From Pseudomonas sp. PA15(2017) (GTDB lineage: Bacteria > Pseudomonadota > Gammaproteobacteria > Pseudomonadales > Pseudomonadaceae), in the NCBI RefSeq assembly GCF_001945395.1, contig NZ_MSXV01000007.1, forward strand, positions 62,001 to 126,000: a stretch of 64,000 bases of DNA, read 5' to 3'. This document shows, piece after piece, positions 1 through 8,739 of the stretch. Position 1 is the stretch's first letter. Each line of letters begins with the position of its first letter. The notes beneath the pieces were generated by a model that saw only the letters and a program-made list of their open reading frames with translations, was not told where the DNA came from and did not search any database. Position numbers and translations under genes: made by a program.

Positions 1-444
1 ATCCTGCAGTGGGTCACCTTCCGTCTGGACAACGAGACCTACGGCATCAACGTGATGCAGGTGCAGGAAGTGCTGCGTTACACCGAGATCGCCCCGGTAC
101 CGGGCGCGCCGAGCTACGTGCTGGGGATCATCAACCTGCGCGGCAACGTGGTCACCGTCATCGACACACGCCAGCGTTTCGGCCTGGACTCCTCGGACGT
201 CACCGACAACACCCGCATCGTCATCATCGAGGCCGACAAGCAGGTGGTGGGCATTCTGGTCGACAGCGTGGCCGAAGTCGTTTACCTGCGTCAGTCCGAG
301 GTGGAAACCGCTCCGAACGTCGGTAACGACGAGTCGGCCAAGTTCATCCAGGGCGTGTGCAACAAGAACGGCGAGCTGCTGATCCTGGTCGAGCTGGACA
401 AGATGATGACCGAGGAGGAGTGGTCGGAGCTGGAGAGCATCTGA
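1..444 (+). CDS. cheW: Chemotaxis coupling protein CheW (5' end outside window)
   Basis: CheW is the cytoplasmic adaptor that links the histidine kinase CheA to methyl-accepting chemoreceptors. The reading frame is open from base 1 and gives 147 residues before TGA, so only about a dozen N-terminal residues are missing against the usual length of about 160. Visible family features are the start of the SH3-like fold (WVTFRLDNETYGI), the stretch IAPVPGAPSYVLGIINLRGNVVTV written here in part as GIINLRGNVVTVID, and the later VGILVDSVAEV. The DUF2802 gene begins one base after the stop, the arrangement at the distal end of the Pseudomonas flagellar/chemotaxis operon. An internal ATG at 52 is not the start, because conserved sequence lies upstream of it. 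Confidence 0.95.
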   Translation: MLQWVTFRLDNETYGINVMQVQEVLRYTEIAPVPGAPSYVLGIINLRGNVVTVIDTRQRFGLDSSDVTDNTRIVIIEADKQVVGILVDSVAEVVYLRQSEVETAPNVGNDESAKFIQGVCNKNGELLILVELDKMMTEEEWSELESI

Positions 445-445
445 G

Positions 446-844
446 GTGCTCGAAGCCGCACTCATCGTTCTCGCCCTGGTCTGTGCCGGGCTGGTGGGTA
501 CCTGCGTCTGGCTCGCCGGGCGTTTGCGCCTGGCCAGCCAACTGCAGGCCGAACGCGATGCTCAGCGTGACCAGCGCATCCGCGAGCTGGGCAAACGCCT
601 GGACACCTACCTGACGGGCAGCATCCGCATGGGCGAAGAGCTCCATGAGCTGCGTCGCACCGTGGCGCCGCTGCCTGACAAGCTGACCCAGATCGAACAG
701 CGCGACCCCACCAGTCTGTCCTTCACCCAGGCCGCCCGCCTGGTCGGTATGGGCGCCAGCGCCGACGACCTCACCCAGTCCTGCGGCCTCAGCAAGGCCG
801 AAGCGGAACTGGTCGCCAAGTTACATCAGGCGCGCCGCTCCTGA
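446..844 (+). CDS. DUF2802 membrane-anchored protein downstream of cheW
   Basis: This 132-residue protein has no assigned biochemical function. It starts with GTG one base after the cheW stop, with purine-rich GGAGAG just upstream, so translation is probably coupled. Residues 3-22 form one hydrophobic segment and suggest an N-terminal membrane anchor. A charged, probably helical region follows. The C-terminal 35 residues (AARLVGMGASADDLTQSCGL onward) look like a small helix-turn-helix-like DUF2802 module. The family is found after cheW in polar-flagellated gammaproteobacteria, so a link to chemotaxis or polar flagella is inferred from position only. Confidence 0.85.
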   Translation: MLEAALIVLALVCAGLVGTCVWLAGRLRLASQLQAERDAQRDQRIRELGKRLDTYLTGSIRMGEELHELRRTVAPLPDKLTQIEQRDPTSLSFTQAARLVGMGASADDLTQSCGLSKAEAELVAKLHQARRS

Positions 845-871
845 GCATTCGTTTTTTCTGCCAATCTCGCC

Positions 872-978
872 CCTGGGTATCGCTTTGCCCGACCCAGGCT
901 ACGTGTGGAAGTCTGTTCCTAATCCAAGGGTGTGAGACGACCTGAGTCGTAGCCCGGGTTGAGCGAAGCGATACCCGC
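872..978. repeat. REP doublet (inverted pair) between convergent genes
   Basis: Two copies of a roughly 32-bp element face each other. 872-903 reads CCTGGGTATCGCTTTGCCCG and onward to GGCTACG. 948-978 is its near reverse complement, starting CGTAGCCCGGGTTGAGCG. Each copy is itself a short imperfect palindrome. The same family recurs at 11357-11438, 13827-13858 and 58500-58572. The pair lies between the 3' ends of two convergent genes, the usual place for Pseudomonas REP/REPIN elements. Confidence 0.8.
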
Positions 979-998
979 AAGAGCGATCGTCCGGCGAT

Positions 999-1340
999 CT
1001 AACGCTTGCCACTCTTGCCAGCGGGCCCTTCGAGCATCAACGGCTCATCCTTCGGCTTGCCCCGTGGGTCGAAGCCGGCCGGGAACTTGCCTTTCAGGTA
1101 CCAGGCGAAGGCGATGATTTCCGCGATGCAGCGGTACAGCTGCTCGGGGATCGCTTCGCCCAGCTCCAGGCGCGCGAGCAGGCGCACCAACTCGGCATTC
1201 TCGTAGATCGGCACATCATGGGCGCGGGCAATGGCGAGTATGGCTTCGGCCAGCTCGTCGTCGCCCTTGGCGCTGAGGGTGGGGGCATTCTGGCCGTCGT
1301 AGGTGAGGGCGATGGCCTGGCGTGTGGCTTTACTGCTCAT
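999..1340 (-). CDS. FlhB C-terminal-domain-like protein (FhlB type)
   Basis: The 113-residue protein matches the cytoplasmic C-terminal domain of FlhB/YscU type III export switch proteins: the pattern ALTYDGQNAP...SAKG near residues 11-26 and the helical AEAILAIARAHDVPIYEN region. It lacks the four membrane helices of FlhB and the autocleavage motif NPTH, so it cannot be the export-gate FlhB. Such stand-alone domains are known beside FliK-like genes in many bacteria, and one has been shown elsewhere to substitute partly for the FlhB C-terminal domain. It overlaps the upstream fliK-like gene by 4 nt, so the two are co-translated and probably act together in flagellar export. Confidence 0.85.
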   Translation of the reverse strand: MSSKATRQAIALTYDGQNAPTLSAKGDDELAEAILAIARAHDVPIYENAELVRLLARLELGEAIPEQLYRCIAEIIAFAWYLKGKFPAGFDPRGKPKDEPLMLEGPAGKSGKR

Positions 1341-2884
1341 GCGGTTTCATCGACCCAGCGTTGTTCCAGAGAGGTTTTCGGGCCTTGCGGCGGCGTGCCC
1401 TGGCTGCAGGCGAGTTCACCAACGGTAAGGCCGGCGGCGACCAGGCGCTCGCGCAGGTTGCCCAGCTCGCGGTCGATTAGCCCGGCGGTGCTGGCGCGTT
1501 CCGCCCACAGCTGGCTGGACAGGCTGCCTTGGGCCAGCTGCGCCTGAACCTGCAACGGCCCCAGCGGATCGAGGTCGAACGCCAGGTCGATCCGCCATAA
1601 CGCTTCCTTGGGATCCTGCTTGGCGGAAGGCGCCGGCTCCTCGTGTTGAATCTTCACCTGCAGCGGCACCAGCTCGTGCTGATTGCGCATCGGTACTTCC
1701 ATCTGCCAGGTGGTCAACAGCTGGCCCTCGGGGCCGACCTGGCTTTGCGAAAGGCTCGACAACTGGTGCGTCTGCAGGCGCGAAATGGCGGCCGCTGCGA
1801 GCTTGAGCAGCGCTTCCAGGTCTGCCTCTTCATCCATCGATTGCAGCAGGCGGCTGGGTAGGGGAAAGTTCATCGCCTGCTGGCGGCCGCTGCTCTGGCC
1901 AATGTTGCCCAGCATGTTGCGGGCGAAAGCCGGCAATGCCTGGGTCATGGCGCTGGCCGAGGCGGTCGCCGCTGCCAGGGGGGCAGCACCGGGCAGCAGC
2001 GGCAGCAACTGGCTGACCAGGCGCAGCAGGTTGGCCTTCATGTCGGTGCCCAGGCCGCCAGTCTGGCCGGCCAGTAGCTTGCTCTCGAGAAACAGCCCGC
2101 TGTTTTCCAGCGCCTGCATCAGGCTCTTGCCGTTGCTCATCTGCTCGCCGGTCGGCAGGCCTGCCAGCAACTTGTCGATGCTGCCTTTCAAGCCATCGGG
2201 CAGCCCACCTTGGCCACCCATGCCCTTGAGCGCAGCCATCAGCCCCTCCAGTGAGCCCTGGCGACTTTGCTGGTTGCCGAGCTGCTGCAGCAGTGCCAAT
2301 TGGTCGAGGCGGCCGCTGAGGGGCAGGAAGGCCAGGGACTGGTCACCCTGCACCCGGGCGCTGAGCAGGCTGCCGGGTGGCAGGTCGAGGGTGGTTTCCA
2401 GGCTCAGGGTGTTGCCGGCCAGCCCGGTGTTGAGCAGATTGACCAGCACTTTGAAAACGGTCGCCTGGGCAACCTGTACGGGCATCGCCTCGCGGGTGAC
2501 CACCTTGCCTTGCAGCAGGGTGCCAACGGGCAATTGTTCGAGGTCGATGCTGGTCAGCGGTTTGTTGCCACCGGCCAGTACGGCCAATGCCAGGCGGCTG
2601 TCGGAGAGCGCCGTGACCGCCAGCGCCGTGCCTTGGGCGAGTGGCTGTGGGCTGCTGGCCTGTACCGTCGCCTGGCGACCGCCATCCAGGTTCAGGCGCA
2701 GCATGAGCTGGAAGTTCTGCGCCACCTCCTTGGTTCCAACCACCTCGGCTTCGGCGCTTTCCCCGGCCATCATCAGGCCGTCGAGTGGCTTGAGCAGCTT
2801 CACAGCCAGGTCGGCGGCGCTCACCGCCGGTCTATTGGTGGCGGGAGGCGGTGCAATAGGACGCGATCCACTGATCTCGGTCAT
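1337..2884 (-). CDS. FliK-like flagellar hook-length control protein
   Basis: This 515-residue protein is low in complexity and rich in Leu, Gln, Gly and Ala through its middle. It carries a recognisable FliK C-terminal (Flg_hook) domain at about residues 415-500, with the marks LDPLGPLQVQAQL, LWAERASTAGLI and LRERLVAAGLTVGEL. FliK measures hook length and switches the export gate from rod/hook to filament substrates. In Pseudomonas the canonical fliK usually lies in the fliKLMNOPQR-flhB operon. This copy sits instead beside the ccm operon with an FlhB-like partner, so it is best called FliK-like. It starts 129 bp from the divergent ccmA. The Shine-Dalgarno sequence is weak. Confidence 0.85.
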   Translation of the reverse strand: MTEISGSRPIAPPPATNRPAVSAADLAVKLLKPLDGLMMAGESAEAEVVGTKEVAQNFQLMLRLNLDGGRQATVQASSPQPLAQGTALAVTALSDSRLALAVLAGGNKPLTSIDLEQLPVGTLLQGKVVTREAMPVQVAQATVFKVLVNLLNTGLAGNTLSLETTLDLPPGSLLSARVQGDQSLAFLPLSGRLDQLALLQQLGNQQSRQGSLEGLMAALKGMGGQGGLPDGLKGSIDKLLAGLPTGEQMSNGKSLMQALENSGLFLESKLLAGQTGGLGTDMKANLLRLVSQLLPLLPGAAPLAAATASASAMTQALPAFARNMLGNIGQSSGRQQAMNFPLPSRLLQSMDEEADLEALLKLAAAAISRLQTHQLSSLSQSQVGPEGQLLTTWQMEVPMRNQHELVPLQVKIQHEEPAPSAKQDPKEALWRIDLAFDLDPLGPLQVQAQLAQGSLSSQLWAERASTAGLIDRELGNLRERLVAAGLTVGELACSQGTPPQGPKTSLEQRWVDETA

Positions 2885-2913
2885 TAAGTCTCATACTCTG
2901 GGCCCACGCACGC

Positions 2914-2942
2914 TGCGGGTGAGCAGGGCGGGCATGTATACT
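2914..2942 (+). promoter_or_regulatory. Possible -10 element for the ccm operon
   Basis: TATACT at 2937-2942 lies about 70 bp upstream of the ccmA GTG start, in the 129-bp gap between divergent fliK-like and ccmA genes. No good -35 hexamer is visible 16-18 bp upstream. Because GTATAC is palindromic, the same bases could serve the opposite strand. This is a weak call from motif and position only. Confidence 0.3.
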
Positions 2943-3013
2943 CGCGGCCAATCCGAACGTCCGCAAGAGTATAGCGGCCGCCATCGTCTCGACTTGAACC
3001 AGGTGCCCGCGTT

Positions 3014-3637
3014 GTGAGCAGTCCCTTTCTCGAAGCAACTGCGCTGTCCTGCGAGCGGGACTGGCGCCTGCTGTTCGAGAACCTCGACATCAGCCTGGAT
3101 GCCGGGCAGATGCTGCAGGTTTCCGGGCCCAACGGCAGCGGCAAGACCAGCCTGCTGCGCGTGCTCGCCGGTCTCATGCCGCCCACCAGCGGCACCGTGC
3201 GCCTCAATGGCCAGCCTCTCGTCAGTCGCAGCAGTGAGCTGCTGTGGATCGGCCATGCCGCGGGAATAAAGGGGCTGCTCAGCGCCGAAGAAAACCTCGC
3301 CTGGCTGTGCGCCCTGCATCGCCCGGCGAGCCGTGAACGGATCTGGCAGGCTCTGCAGGCCGTCGGGCTGCGCGGTTTCGAAGATGTGCCTTGCCACACG
3401 CTGTCCGCCGGCCAGCAACGCCGCGTAGCCCTGGCTCGGCTGTATCTGGACGGCCCGCCTTTGTGGATTCTCGACGAACCCTTTACCGCGCTGGACAAAC
3501 AGGCAGTGAGCCAGCTCGAAGACCACCTGGCCGCGCATTGCCGCAGTGGCGGCCTGGTCGTGCTCACCACGCACCATTCCCTGAGCCGCGTTCCGGACGG
3601 CTATCGCGACCTTGATCTGGGACAGCATGCCGCATGA
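3014..3637 (+). CDS. ccmA: Heme exporter ATP-binding protein CcmA
   Basis: CcmA is the ATPase of the CcmABCD complex. ATP hydrolysis releases heme-loaded CcmE in cytochrome c maturation. The 207-residue sequence has Walker A GPNGSGKT at residues 38-45, the ABC signature LSAGQQRR near 130 and Walker B LWILDEP near 150. The start is GTG at 3014. Its last codons overlap ccmB by 4 nt (ATGA), the first of a chain of such overlaps running through the operon, so the genes are translated together. Confidence 0.97.
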   Translation: MSSPFLEATALSCERDWRLLFENLDISLDAGQMLQVSGPNGSGKTSLLRVLAGLMPPTSGTVRLNGQPLVSRSSELLWIGHAAGIKGLLSAEENLAWLCALHRPASRERIWQALQAVGLRGFEDVPCHTLSAGQQRRVALARLYLDGPPLWILDEPFTALDKQAVSQLEDHLAAHCRSGGLVVLTTHHSLSRVPDGYRDLDLGQHAA

Positions 3638-4305
3638 ATAGCCTGTTTATGCTGCTGGTCGTGCGCGAGGCGCGGTTGCTGTGTCGCCGCCCCGCAGAGC
3701 TGGCCAATCCATTGGTGTTCTTCGCTATCGTCATCGCCCTGTTCCCGCTGGCCGTCGGGCCGCAAACGCAATTGCTGCAGAGCCTCTCGCCAGGTTTGGT
3801 GTGGGTCGCGGCGCTGCTGGCAGTGCTGCTCTCGCTCGATGGCCTGTTTCGCAGCGACTTCGAAGACGGCTCCCTGGAGCAATGGCTGCTTTCCTCGCAC
3901 CCCTTGCCGGTGCTGGTGTTGGCCAAGGTCGCGGCGCACTGGTTGTTTTCCGGCCTGGCTCTGGTGCTGCTGTCGCCCTTGCTGGCATTGATGCTGGGCC
4001 TGCCGGGCCGTTGCCTGCCAGTGCTGTTGGCCTCTCTGTTGCTTGGCACGCCCATCCTTAGTTTGCTGGGCGCTATCGGCGCCGCGCTTACGGTTGGCCT
4101 CAAGCGTGGCGGGCTGCTGCTGGCGCTGCTCATTTTGCCTTTGTACATCCCGGTGCTGATTCTCGGCAGCGGGGCCTTGCAGGCGAGTCTGCAAGGGTTG
4201 CCGGTAGCCGGGCACCTGCTCTGGCTGGCCAGCCTCGCGGCGTTGACGGTAACCCTGACACCCTTCGCCATAGCCGCCGGCCTGACTATCAGCGTCAGCG
4301 AATGA
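3634..4305 (+). CDS. ccmB: Heme exporter membrane protein CcmB
   Basis: CcmB is the six-helix membrane subunit that pairs with CcmA. The 223-residue sequence is very hydrophobic, with about six predicted helices, and opens with [19 protein letters not shown], typical of CcmB N-termini. The conserved region [20 protein letters not shown] lies in the first cytoplasmic part. It overlaps ccmA by 4 nt upstream, and its TGA overlaps the long ccmC reading frame. Confidence 0.97.
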   Translation: MNSLFMLLVVREARLLCRRPAELANPLVFFAIVIALFPLAVGPQTQLLQSLSPGLVWVAALLAVLLSLDGLFRSDFEDGSLEQWLLSSHPLPVLVLAKVAAHWLFSGLALVLLSPLLALMLGLPGRCLPVLLASLLLGTPILSLLGAIGAALTVGLKRGGLLLALLILPLYIPVLILGSGALQASLQGLPVAGHLLWLASLAALTVTLTPFAIAAGLTISVSE

Positions 4306-4352
4306 TTGAACGTGCTACCGAGGATGGCCGCCGGCCCTTACCTCGGAGAATG

Positions 4353-5120
4353 ATGAGTGACCTGATGAACTGGACATGGTTTCACAAACTGGGCTCGCCC
4401 AAATGGTTCTACGAAATCAGCGGCCGCTGGCTGCCGGGGCTGGCCATTGCCGCTGCCGTGCTGCTGGCCGTGGGCGCTGTCTGGGGCTTGGCCTTCGCGC
4501 CGCCTGACTACCAGCAGGGCAATAGTTTCCGAATCATCTACATCCATGTGCCGGCGGCATTCCTGGCCCAGTCGATCTACGTGATGCTGGCGGTGGCCGG
4601 GGTGGTCGGCCTGGTGTGGAAGATGAAACTGGCCGACGTCGCCCTGCAGCAGGCTGCCCCCGTGGGCGCCTGGATGACCGCCATTGCGCTGATCACCGGC
4701 GCCGTATGGGGCAAGCCGACCTGGGGCACTTACTGGATCTGGGATGCGCGCCTGACCTCGATGCTGATCCTGCTGTTCCTGTACTTCGGCGTCATTGCCC
4801 TCGGCCAGGCGATCAGCAACCGCGACAGCGCCGCCAAGGCCTGCGCGGTGCTGGCGGTGGTCGGCGTCATCAACATCCCGATCATCAAGTACTCGGTGGA
4901 GTGGTGGAACACCCTGCACCAGCCGGCCACCTTCAGCGTCATCGAAAAACCGGCGATGCCGGTGCAGATGTGGCTGCCGCTGCTGATCATGGTGCTGGGC
5001 TTCTACTGCTTCTTCGCGGCGGTGCTGCTGATGCGCATGCGCCTCGAAGTGCTACGCCGGGAAGCGCGCAGCAGTTGGGTGAAAACCGAGATCCGCGCGC
5101 TGGTGGAGGGCAAACGATGA
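4353..5120 (+). CDS. ccmC: Heme delivery protein CcmC
   Basis: CcmC is the membrane protein that presents heme to CcmE. The frame is open from 4302, but family proteins begin near [15 protein letters not shown], so the start is one of the ATGs at 4350, 4353 or 4365. I chose 4353, with GGAG at 4345-4348, giving 255 residues. The tryptophan-rich periplasmic signature [13 protein letters not shown] is present. Two candidate heme-ligand histidines lie in IYIHVPAAF and [11 protein letters not shown]. It overlaps ccmD by 4 nt. Confidence 0.95.
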   Translation: MSDLMNWTWFHKLGSPKWFYEISGRWLPGLAIAAAVLLAVGAVWGLAFAPPDYQQGNSFRIIYIHVPAAFLAQSIYVMLAVAGVVGLVWKMKLADVALQQAAPVGAWMTAIALITGAVWGKPTWGTYWIWDARLTSMLILLFLYFGVIALGQAISNRDSAAKACAVLAVVGVINIPIIKYSVEWWNTLHQPATFSVIEKPAMPVQMWLPLLIMVLGFYCFFAAVLLMRMRLEVLRREARSSWVKTEIRALVEGKR

Positions 5121-5293
5121 GCTTCGCGTCATTCGCCGATTTTCTCGCCATGGGCAACCACGGCCCCTATGTGTGGTCGGCCTACGGTATCTGCCTGGTG
5201 GTGCTGGTGCTCAACGTGCTGCTGCCGCTACGGGCCAGACGCCGCTACTTGCAGGATGAGGCGCGCCGTATGCGCCGGGAGGAGTCACGTTGA
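5117..5293 (+). CDS. ccmD: Heme exporter small subunit CcmD
   Basis: CcmD is a small membrane protein needed to release holo-CcmE from CcmABC. The 58-residue product has one transmembrane helix ([14 protein letters not shown]) followed by a basic cytoplasmic tail ([18 protein letters not shown]), the usual CcmD architecture. The preceding [13 protein letters not shown] matches the conserved G-x-H-x-x-Y/F-V-W motif of the family. It overlaps ccmC by 4 nt and its stop overlaps the TTG start of ccmE. Confidence 0.95.
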   Translation: MSFASFADFLAMGNHGPYVWSAYGICLVVLVLNVLLPLRARRRYLQDEARRMRREESR

Positions 5294-5754
5294 ACGCCGT
5301 TCGCAAGAAGCGTCTGCTTATCGTCCTGGCGATCGTCGCTGGCGTCGGTATAGCCGTGGCGCTCGCCCTGAGCGCCCTGCAGCAGAACATCAACCTGTTC
5401 TACACCCCCACGCAGATCGCCAACGGCGAGGCGCCGGTCGATACCCGCATCCGCGCAGGCGGGCTGGTGGAGAAGGGCTCGGTAAAGCGCTCCAGCGATT
5501 CGCTTCAAACCGACTTCGTGGTCACCGATGGCGCGGCGCGGGTGACCATCCGCTTCCACGGCATCCTGCCGGATCTGTTCCGCGAGGGGCAGGGCATCGT
5601 CGCCATGGGCAAGGTCGATGACGCCGGCCTGCTGCAAGCCGATGAAGTGCTCGCCAAGCACGACGAGAACTACATGCCACCGGAGGTCAAGCAGGCCCTG
5701 GAGCAGAGCGGCATGAACAAGCATTACGAGAAAACCGGGGAGGCCGCGCGATGA
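5290..5754 (+). CDS. ccmE: Cytochrome c-type biogenesis heme chaperone CcmE
   Basis: CcmE is the periplasmic, membrane-anchored heme chaperone. It binds heme covalently through a histidine and hands it to the CcmF/CcmH ligase. In this 154-residue protein the signal anchor is residues 8-30. The heme-binding motif HDENY places His124 and Tyr128, matching the family's HxxxY site. The start is TTG at 5290, embedded in the ccmD stop (TTGA), so translation probably depends on coupling from ccmD. The last bases overlap ccmF. Confidence 0.96.
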   Translation: MNAVRKKRLLIVLAIVAGVGIAVALALSALQQNINLFYTPTQIANGEAPVDTRIRAGGLVEKGSVKRSSDSLQTDFVVTDGAARVTIRFHGILPDLFREGQGIVAMGKVDDAGLLQADEVLAKHDENYMPPEVKQALEQSGMNKHYEKTGEAAR

Positions 5755-7724
5755 TTCCCGAACTCGGCCACGTGGCGATGATTCTGGCCCTGTGCCTGGC
5801 GCTGGTGCAGGCGACGCTACCGCTGATCGGCGCCTGGCGCGGCGACCGCCAGTGGATGAGCCTGGCGCAACCGGCCGCCTGGGGGCAGTTCGCCTTTCTG
5901 GCGTTCGCCTTCGCCTGCCTCACGTACTCCTTCATGGTCGATGACTTTTCCGTGGCCTACGTGGCGCAGAACTCCAACACCGCGTTGCCCTGGTACTACA
6001 AGTTCAGCGCCGTGTGGGGCGCTCACGAAGGCTCGCTGCTGCTCTGGGCCCTGATTCTCGGCGGCTGGACCTTTGCCGTGGCGGTCTTCTCGCGGCAGTT
6101 GCCCGAGGAAATGCTCGCCCGTGTGCTGGGCGTGATGGGCATCATCAGCGTCGGCTTCCTGCTGTTTCTGATCGTCACCTCCAACCCCTTCACCCGCCTG
6201 CTGCCGAACGTGCCGGCCGATGGCCGCGACCTCAATCCGCTGTTGCAGGACTTCGGCCTGATCATTCACCCGCCGATGCTGTACATGGGTTACGTAGGCT
6301 TCTCGGTGGCCTTCGCCTTCGCCATCGCCGCGTTGCTCGGCGGTAAGCTGGACGCCGCCTGGGCGCGCTGGTCGCGGCCGTGGACCATCATCGCCTGGGC
6401 CTTTCTCGGCATCGGCATCGCCCTGGGTTCCTGGTGGGCCTATTACGAGCTGGGCTGGGGCGGCTGGTGGTTCTGGGACCCGGTGGAGAACGCCTCGTTC
6501 ATGCCCTGGCTGGTCGGCACGGCGCTGATCCACTCCCTGGCGGTGACCGAGAAGCGCGGCGTGTTCAAGAGCTGGACGGTGCTGCTGGCCATCGCCGCGT
6601 TCTCACTCAGCCTGCTGGGCACCTTCCTGGTACGCTCGGGTGTGCTGACTTCGGTGCATGCCTTCGCCAGCGATCCGGAGCGCGGCGTGTTCATTCTAGC
6701 CTTCCTGCTGCTGGTGGTCGGCGGTTCGTTGACCCTGTTCGCCCTGCGTGCGCCGGTGGTGCGCAGCCAGGTCGGCTTCGGCCTGTGGTCGCGGGAAACC
6801 CTGCTGCTGGCCAACAACCTGATTCTGGTAGTGGCCGCCTCGATGATCCTGCTCGGCACCCTCTATCCGCTGGTGCTCGATGCCTTGAGCGGCGCCAAAC
6901 TGTCGGTCGGCCCGCCATATTTCAATGCGCTGTTCGTGCCGCTGATGGGCCTGCTGATGGCCGTGCTCGCGGTCGGCGTGCTGGTGCGCTGGAAGGATAC
7001 GCCGCTGCGCTGGCTGATCGGCATGCTCATCCCGGTGCTGGTCGCCAGTGTGGCACTGGCGTTGCTGGCCAGCCTGCTATGGGGCGATTTCCACTGGGCT
7101 GTGCTCGGCGTCTGCCTGCTGGCTGCCTGGGTAACGCTGGCCGGGCTGCGCGACATCCAGGACAAGACCCGCCACAAGGGCTTTTTCAGAGGCATGGCCA
7201 GCCTGGGCCGCAGCTACTGGGGCATGCAGCTGGCGCACCTGGGGCTGGCCGTGTGCGCGCTGGGCGTGATCCTCACCAGCCTCGGCAGCTTCGAGCGAGA
7301 CATGCGCATGGCGCCGGGCGAGGCGGTGGAACTGGGTGGCTATCGCTTCGTGTTCGAAGGGGCAGCGCACCATGAAGGGCCGAACTTCATTTCCGACCGC
7401 GGCACGGTGCGCATCTTCGATGGCGAAAAGCAGATCGCCGTGCTGCACCCGGAAAAGCGCCTGTACACCGTGCAGCAGTCGGTGATGACCGAAGCCGGCA
7501 TCGACGCCGGGCTGACCCGTGACCTGTTCGTGGCTCTCGGTGAGCCGCTGGGGCAGGGCGCCTGGGCGGTGCGCATCCATATCAAACCCTTCGTTCGCTG
7601 GATCTGGCTGGGCGCCCTGATGATGGGCTTCGGCGGCTTTCTCGCTGCTGCCGACAAGCGCTACCGGATGAAAGTCAAAGCCCGCGTGCGTGACGCGCTG
7701 GGCCTGCAGGAGGCACGCGCATGA
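5751..7724 (+). CDS. ccmF: Heme lyase CcmF
   Basis: CcmF is the large membrane subunit of the heme ligase that attaches heme to the CXXCH motif of apocytochrome c. It has 657 residues and about 14-15 helices. The periplasmic tryptophan-rich signature [19 protein letters not shown] lies near residues 236-254. Conserved histidines follow in ALIHSLAV and in HAFASDP. Length and composition are normal for the family. It overlaps both neighbours by 4 nt. Confidence 0.97.
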   Translation: MIPELGHVAMILALCLALVQATLPLIGAWRGDRQWMSLAQPAAWGQFAFLAFAFACLTYSFMVDDFSVAYVAQNSNTALPWYYKFSAVWGAHEGSLLLWALILGGWTFAVAVFSRQLPEEMLARVLGVMGIISVGFLLFLIVTSNPFTRLLPNVPADGRDLNPLLQDFGLIIHPPMLYMGYVGFSVAFAFAIAALLGGKLDAAWARWSRPWTIIAWAFLGIGIALGSWWAYYELGWGGWWFWDPVENASFMPWLVGTALIHSLAVTEKRGVFKSWTVLLAIAAFSLSLLGTFLVRSGVLTSVHAFASDPERGVFILAFLLLVVGGSLTLFALRAPVVRSQVGFGLWSRETLLLANNLILVVAASMILLGTLYPLVLDALSGAKLSVGPPYFNALFVPLMGLLMAVLAVGVLVRWKDTPLRWLIGMLIPVLVASVALALLASLLWGDFHWAVLGVCLLAAWVTLAGLRDIQDKTRHKGFFRGMASLGRSYWGMQLAHLGLAVCALGVILTSLGSFERDMRMAPGEAVELGGYRFVFEGAAHHEGPNFISDRGTVRIFDGEKQIAVLHPEKRLYTVQQSVMTEAGIDAGLTRDLFVALGEPLGQGAWAVRIHIKPFVRWIWLGALMMGFGGFLAAADKRYRMKVKARVRDALGLQEARA

Positions 7725-8257
7725 GACGTCTGATCTTGTTGCTACCGCTGGTGATCTTTCTCGGCGTGGCGGTGTTTCTCTACCGCGGGCTGTTTCTCGA
7801 CCCGTCCGAACTGCCATCGGCGCTGATCGACAAACCTTTCCCGGCCTTCTCGCTGCCGGCGGTGGAGGGCGATCAACTGATCACCCAGCAGAACCTGCTC
7901 GGCAAACCGTCGTTGGTCAACGTCTGGGCCACCTGGTGCGTGGCCTGCAAGGTCGAGCACCCGGTGCTCAACAAGCTGGCGTCCATGGGCGTGAACATCC
8001 ATGGTGTCAACTACAAGGACGACAACGCCGCCGCGCAGAAATGGCTGAGCGAATTCCATGACCCGTACCAGCTCAATATCAGCGACCCCAAGGGCACGCT
8101 GGGCCTGGATCTCGGCGTGTACGGCGCGCCGGAGACCTTCTTCGTCGATGCCAAGGGCATCATTCGCCACAAGTTCGTCGGCGTGATCGACGAGGCGATC
8201 TGGCGCGAGAAGCTGGCGCCGCTGTACCAGCAGATGGTCGACGAGGCCGGGCAATGA
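7721..8257 (+). CDS. ccmG: Thiol:disulfide interchange protein CcmG/DsbE
   Basis: CcmG is the membrane-tethered periplasmic thioredoxin-like protein that helps reduce apocytochrome c or CcmH. Its 178 residues comprise an N-terminal anchor (residues 4-20) and a thioredoxin fold with active site WCVAC (Cys73 and Cys76) inside NVWATWCVACKVEHP. The cis-proline region GAPETFFVD comes later. The dipeptide between the cysteines is Val-Ala, unlike the more usual Pro-Thr or Pro-Ser; this is a conservative oddity. ccmF and ccmH overlap it by 4 nt each. Confidence 0.96.
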   Translation: MRRLILLLPLVIFLGVAVFLYRGLFLDPSELPSALIDKPFPAFSLPAVEGDQLITQQNLLGKPSLVNVWATWCVACKVEHPVLNKLASMGVNIHGVNYKDDNAAAQKWLSEFHDPYQLNISDPKGTLGLDLGVYGAPETFFVDAKGIIRHKFVGVIDEAIWREKLAPLYQQMVDEAGQ

Positions 8258-8739
8258 CGCGCCTGCTTAGCGGCCTGGTTCTGCTGCTGGCGCTGGGCGG
8301 CGTCGCTCAGGCGGCCATCGACACCTACGAGTTCGCCAGCGAAGCCGAGCGCGCCCGCTACCGCCAGCTCACCGAAGAGCTGCGCTGCCCGAAGTGCCAG
8401 AACCAGAACATCGCCGATTCCGATGCGCCGATCGCCATGGACCTGCGCGCCGAGATCTACCGCATGCTCGACGCCGGTGACAGCAATGCGCAGATCATCG
8501 ATTACCTGGTCGCCCGCTATGGTGATTTCGTGCTCTACAAGCCGCCGGTCAGCGGCCGCACGCTGCTGCTCTGGTATGGCCCTGCGGCGCTGTTGGTCGG
8601 CGGTTTCATCGTGCTCGCGGTGATCGTTCGCCGTCGTCGCAGGAGTGACGGGCCGGCCGCCACCGGCCTTACCCGCGAAGAACAGCAGTGTCTGGCACAC
8701 CTGCTCGAACAGGCGTCTGAGGATAAGAAAGCCCCATGA
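8254..8739 (+). CDS. ccmH: Cytochrome c-type biogenesis protein CcmH (N-terminal type)
   Basis: CcmH is a periplasmic oxidoreductase with a three-helix bundle that handles the apocytochrome CXXCH thiols. The 161-residue protein has a signal peptide (residues 1-20). The family motif [17 protein letters not shown] contains Cys45 and Cys48, and one C-terminal membrane helix lies near residues 105-125. This is the short CcmH form. The TPR part found fused in E. coli CcmH is the separate ccmI gene next door. Confidence 0.96.
   Translation: MTRLLSGLVLLLALGGVAQAAIDTYEFASEAERARYRQLTEELRCPKCQNQNIADSDAPIAMDLRAEIYRMLDAGDSNAQIIDYLVARYGDFVLYKPPVSGRTLLLWYGPAALLVGGFIVLAVIVRRRRRSDGPAATGLTREEQQCLAHLLEQASEDKKAP

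Noticed and set aside
1683-3017. 444-residue open frame antisense to the FliK-like gene
   Set aside because: Low-complexity Ser/Arg-rich translation with no recognisable motif, wholly opposite a gene with a recognisable FliK domain.
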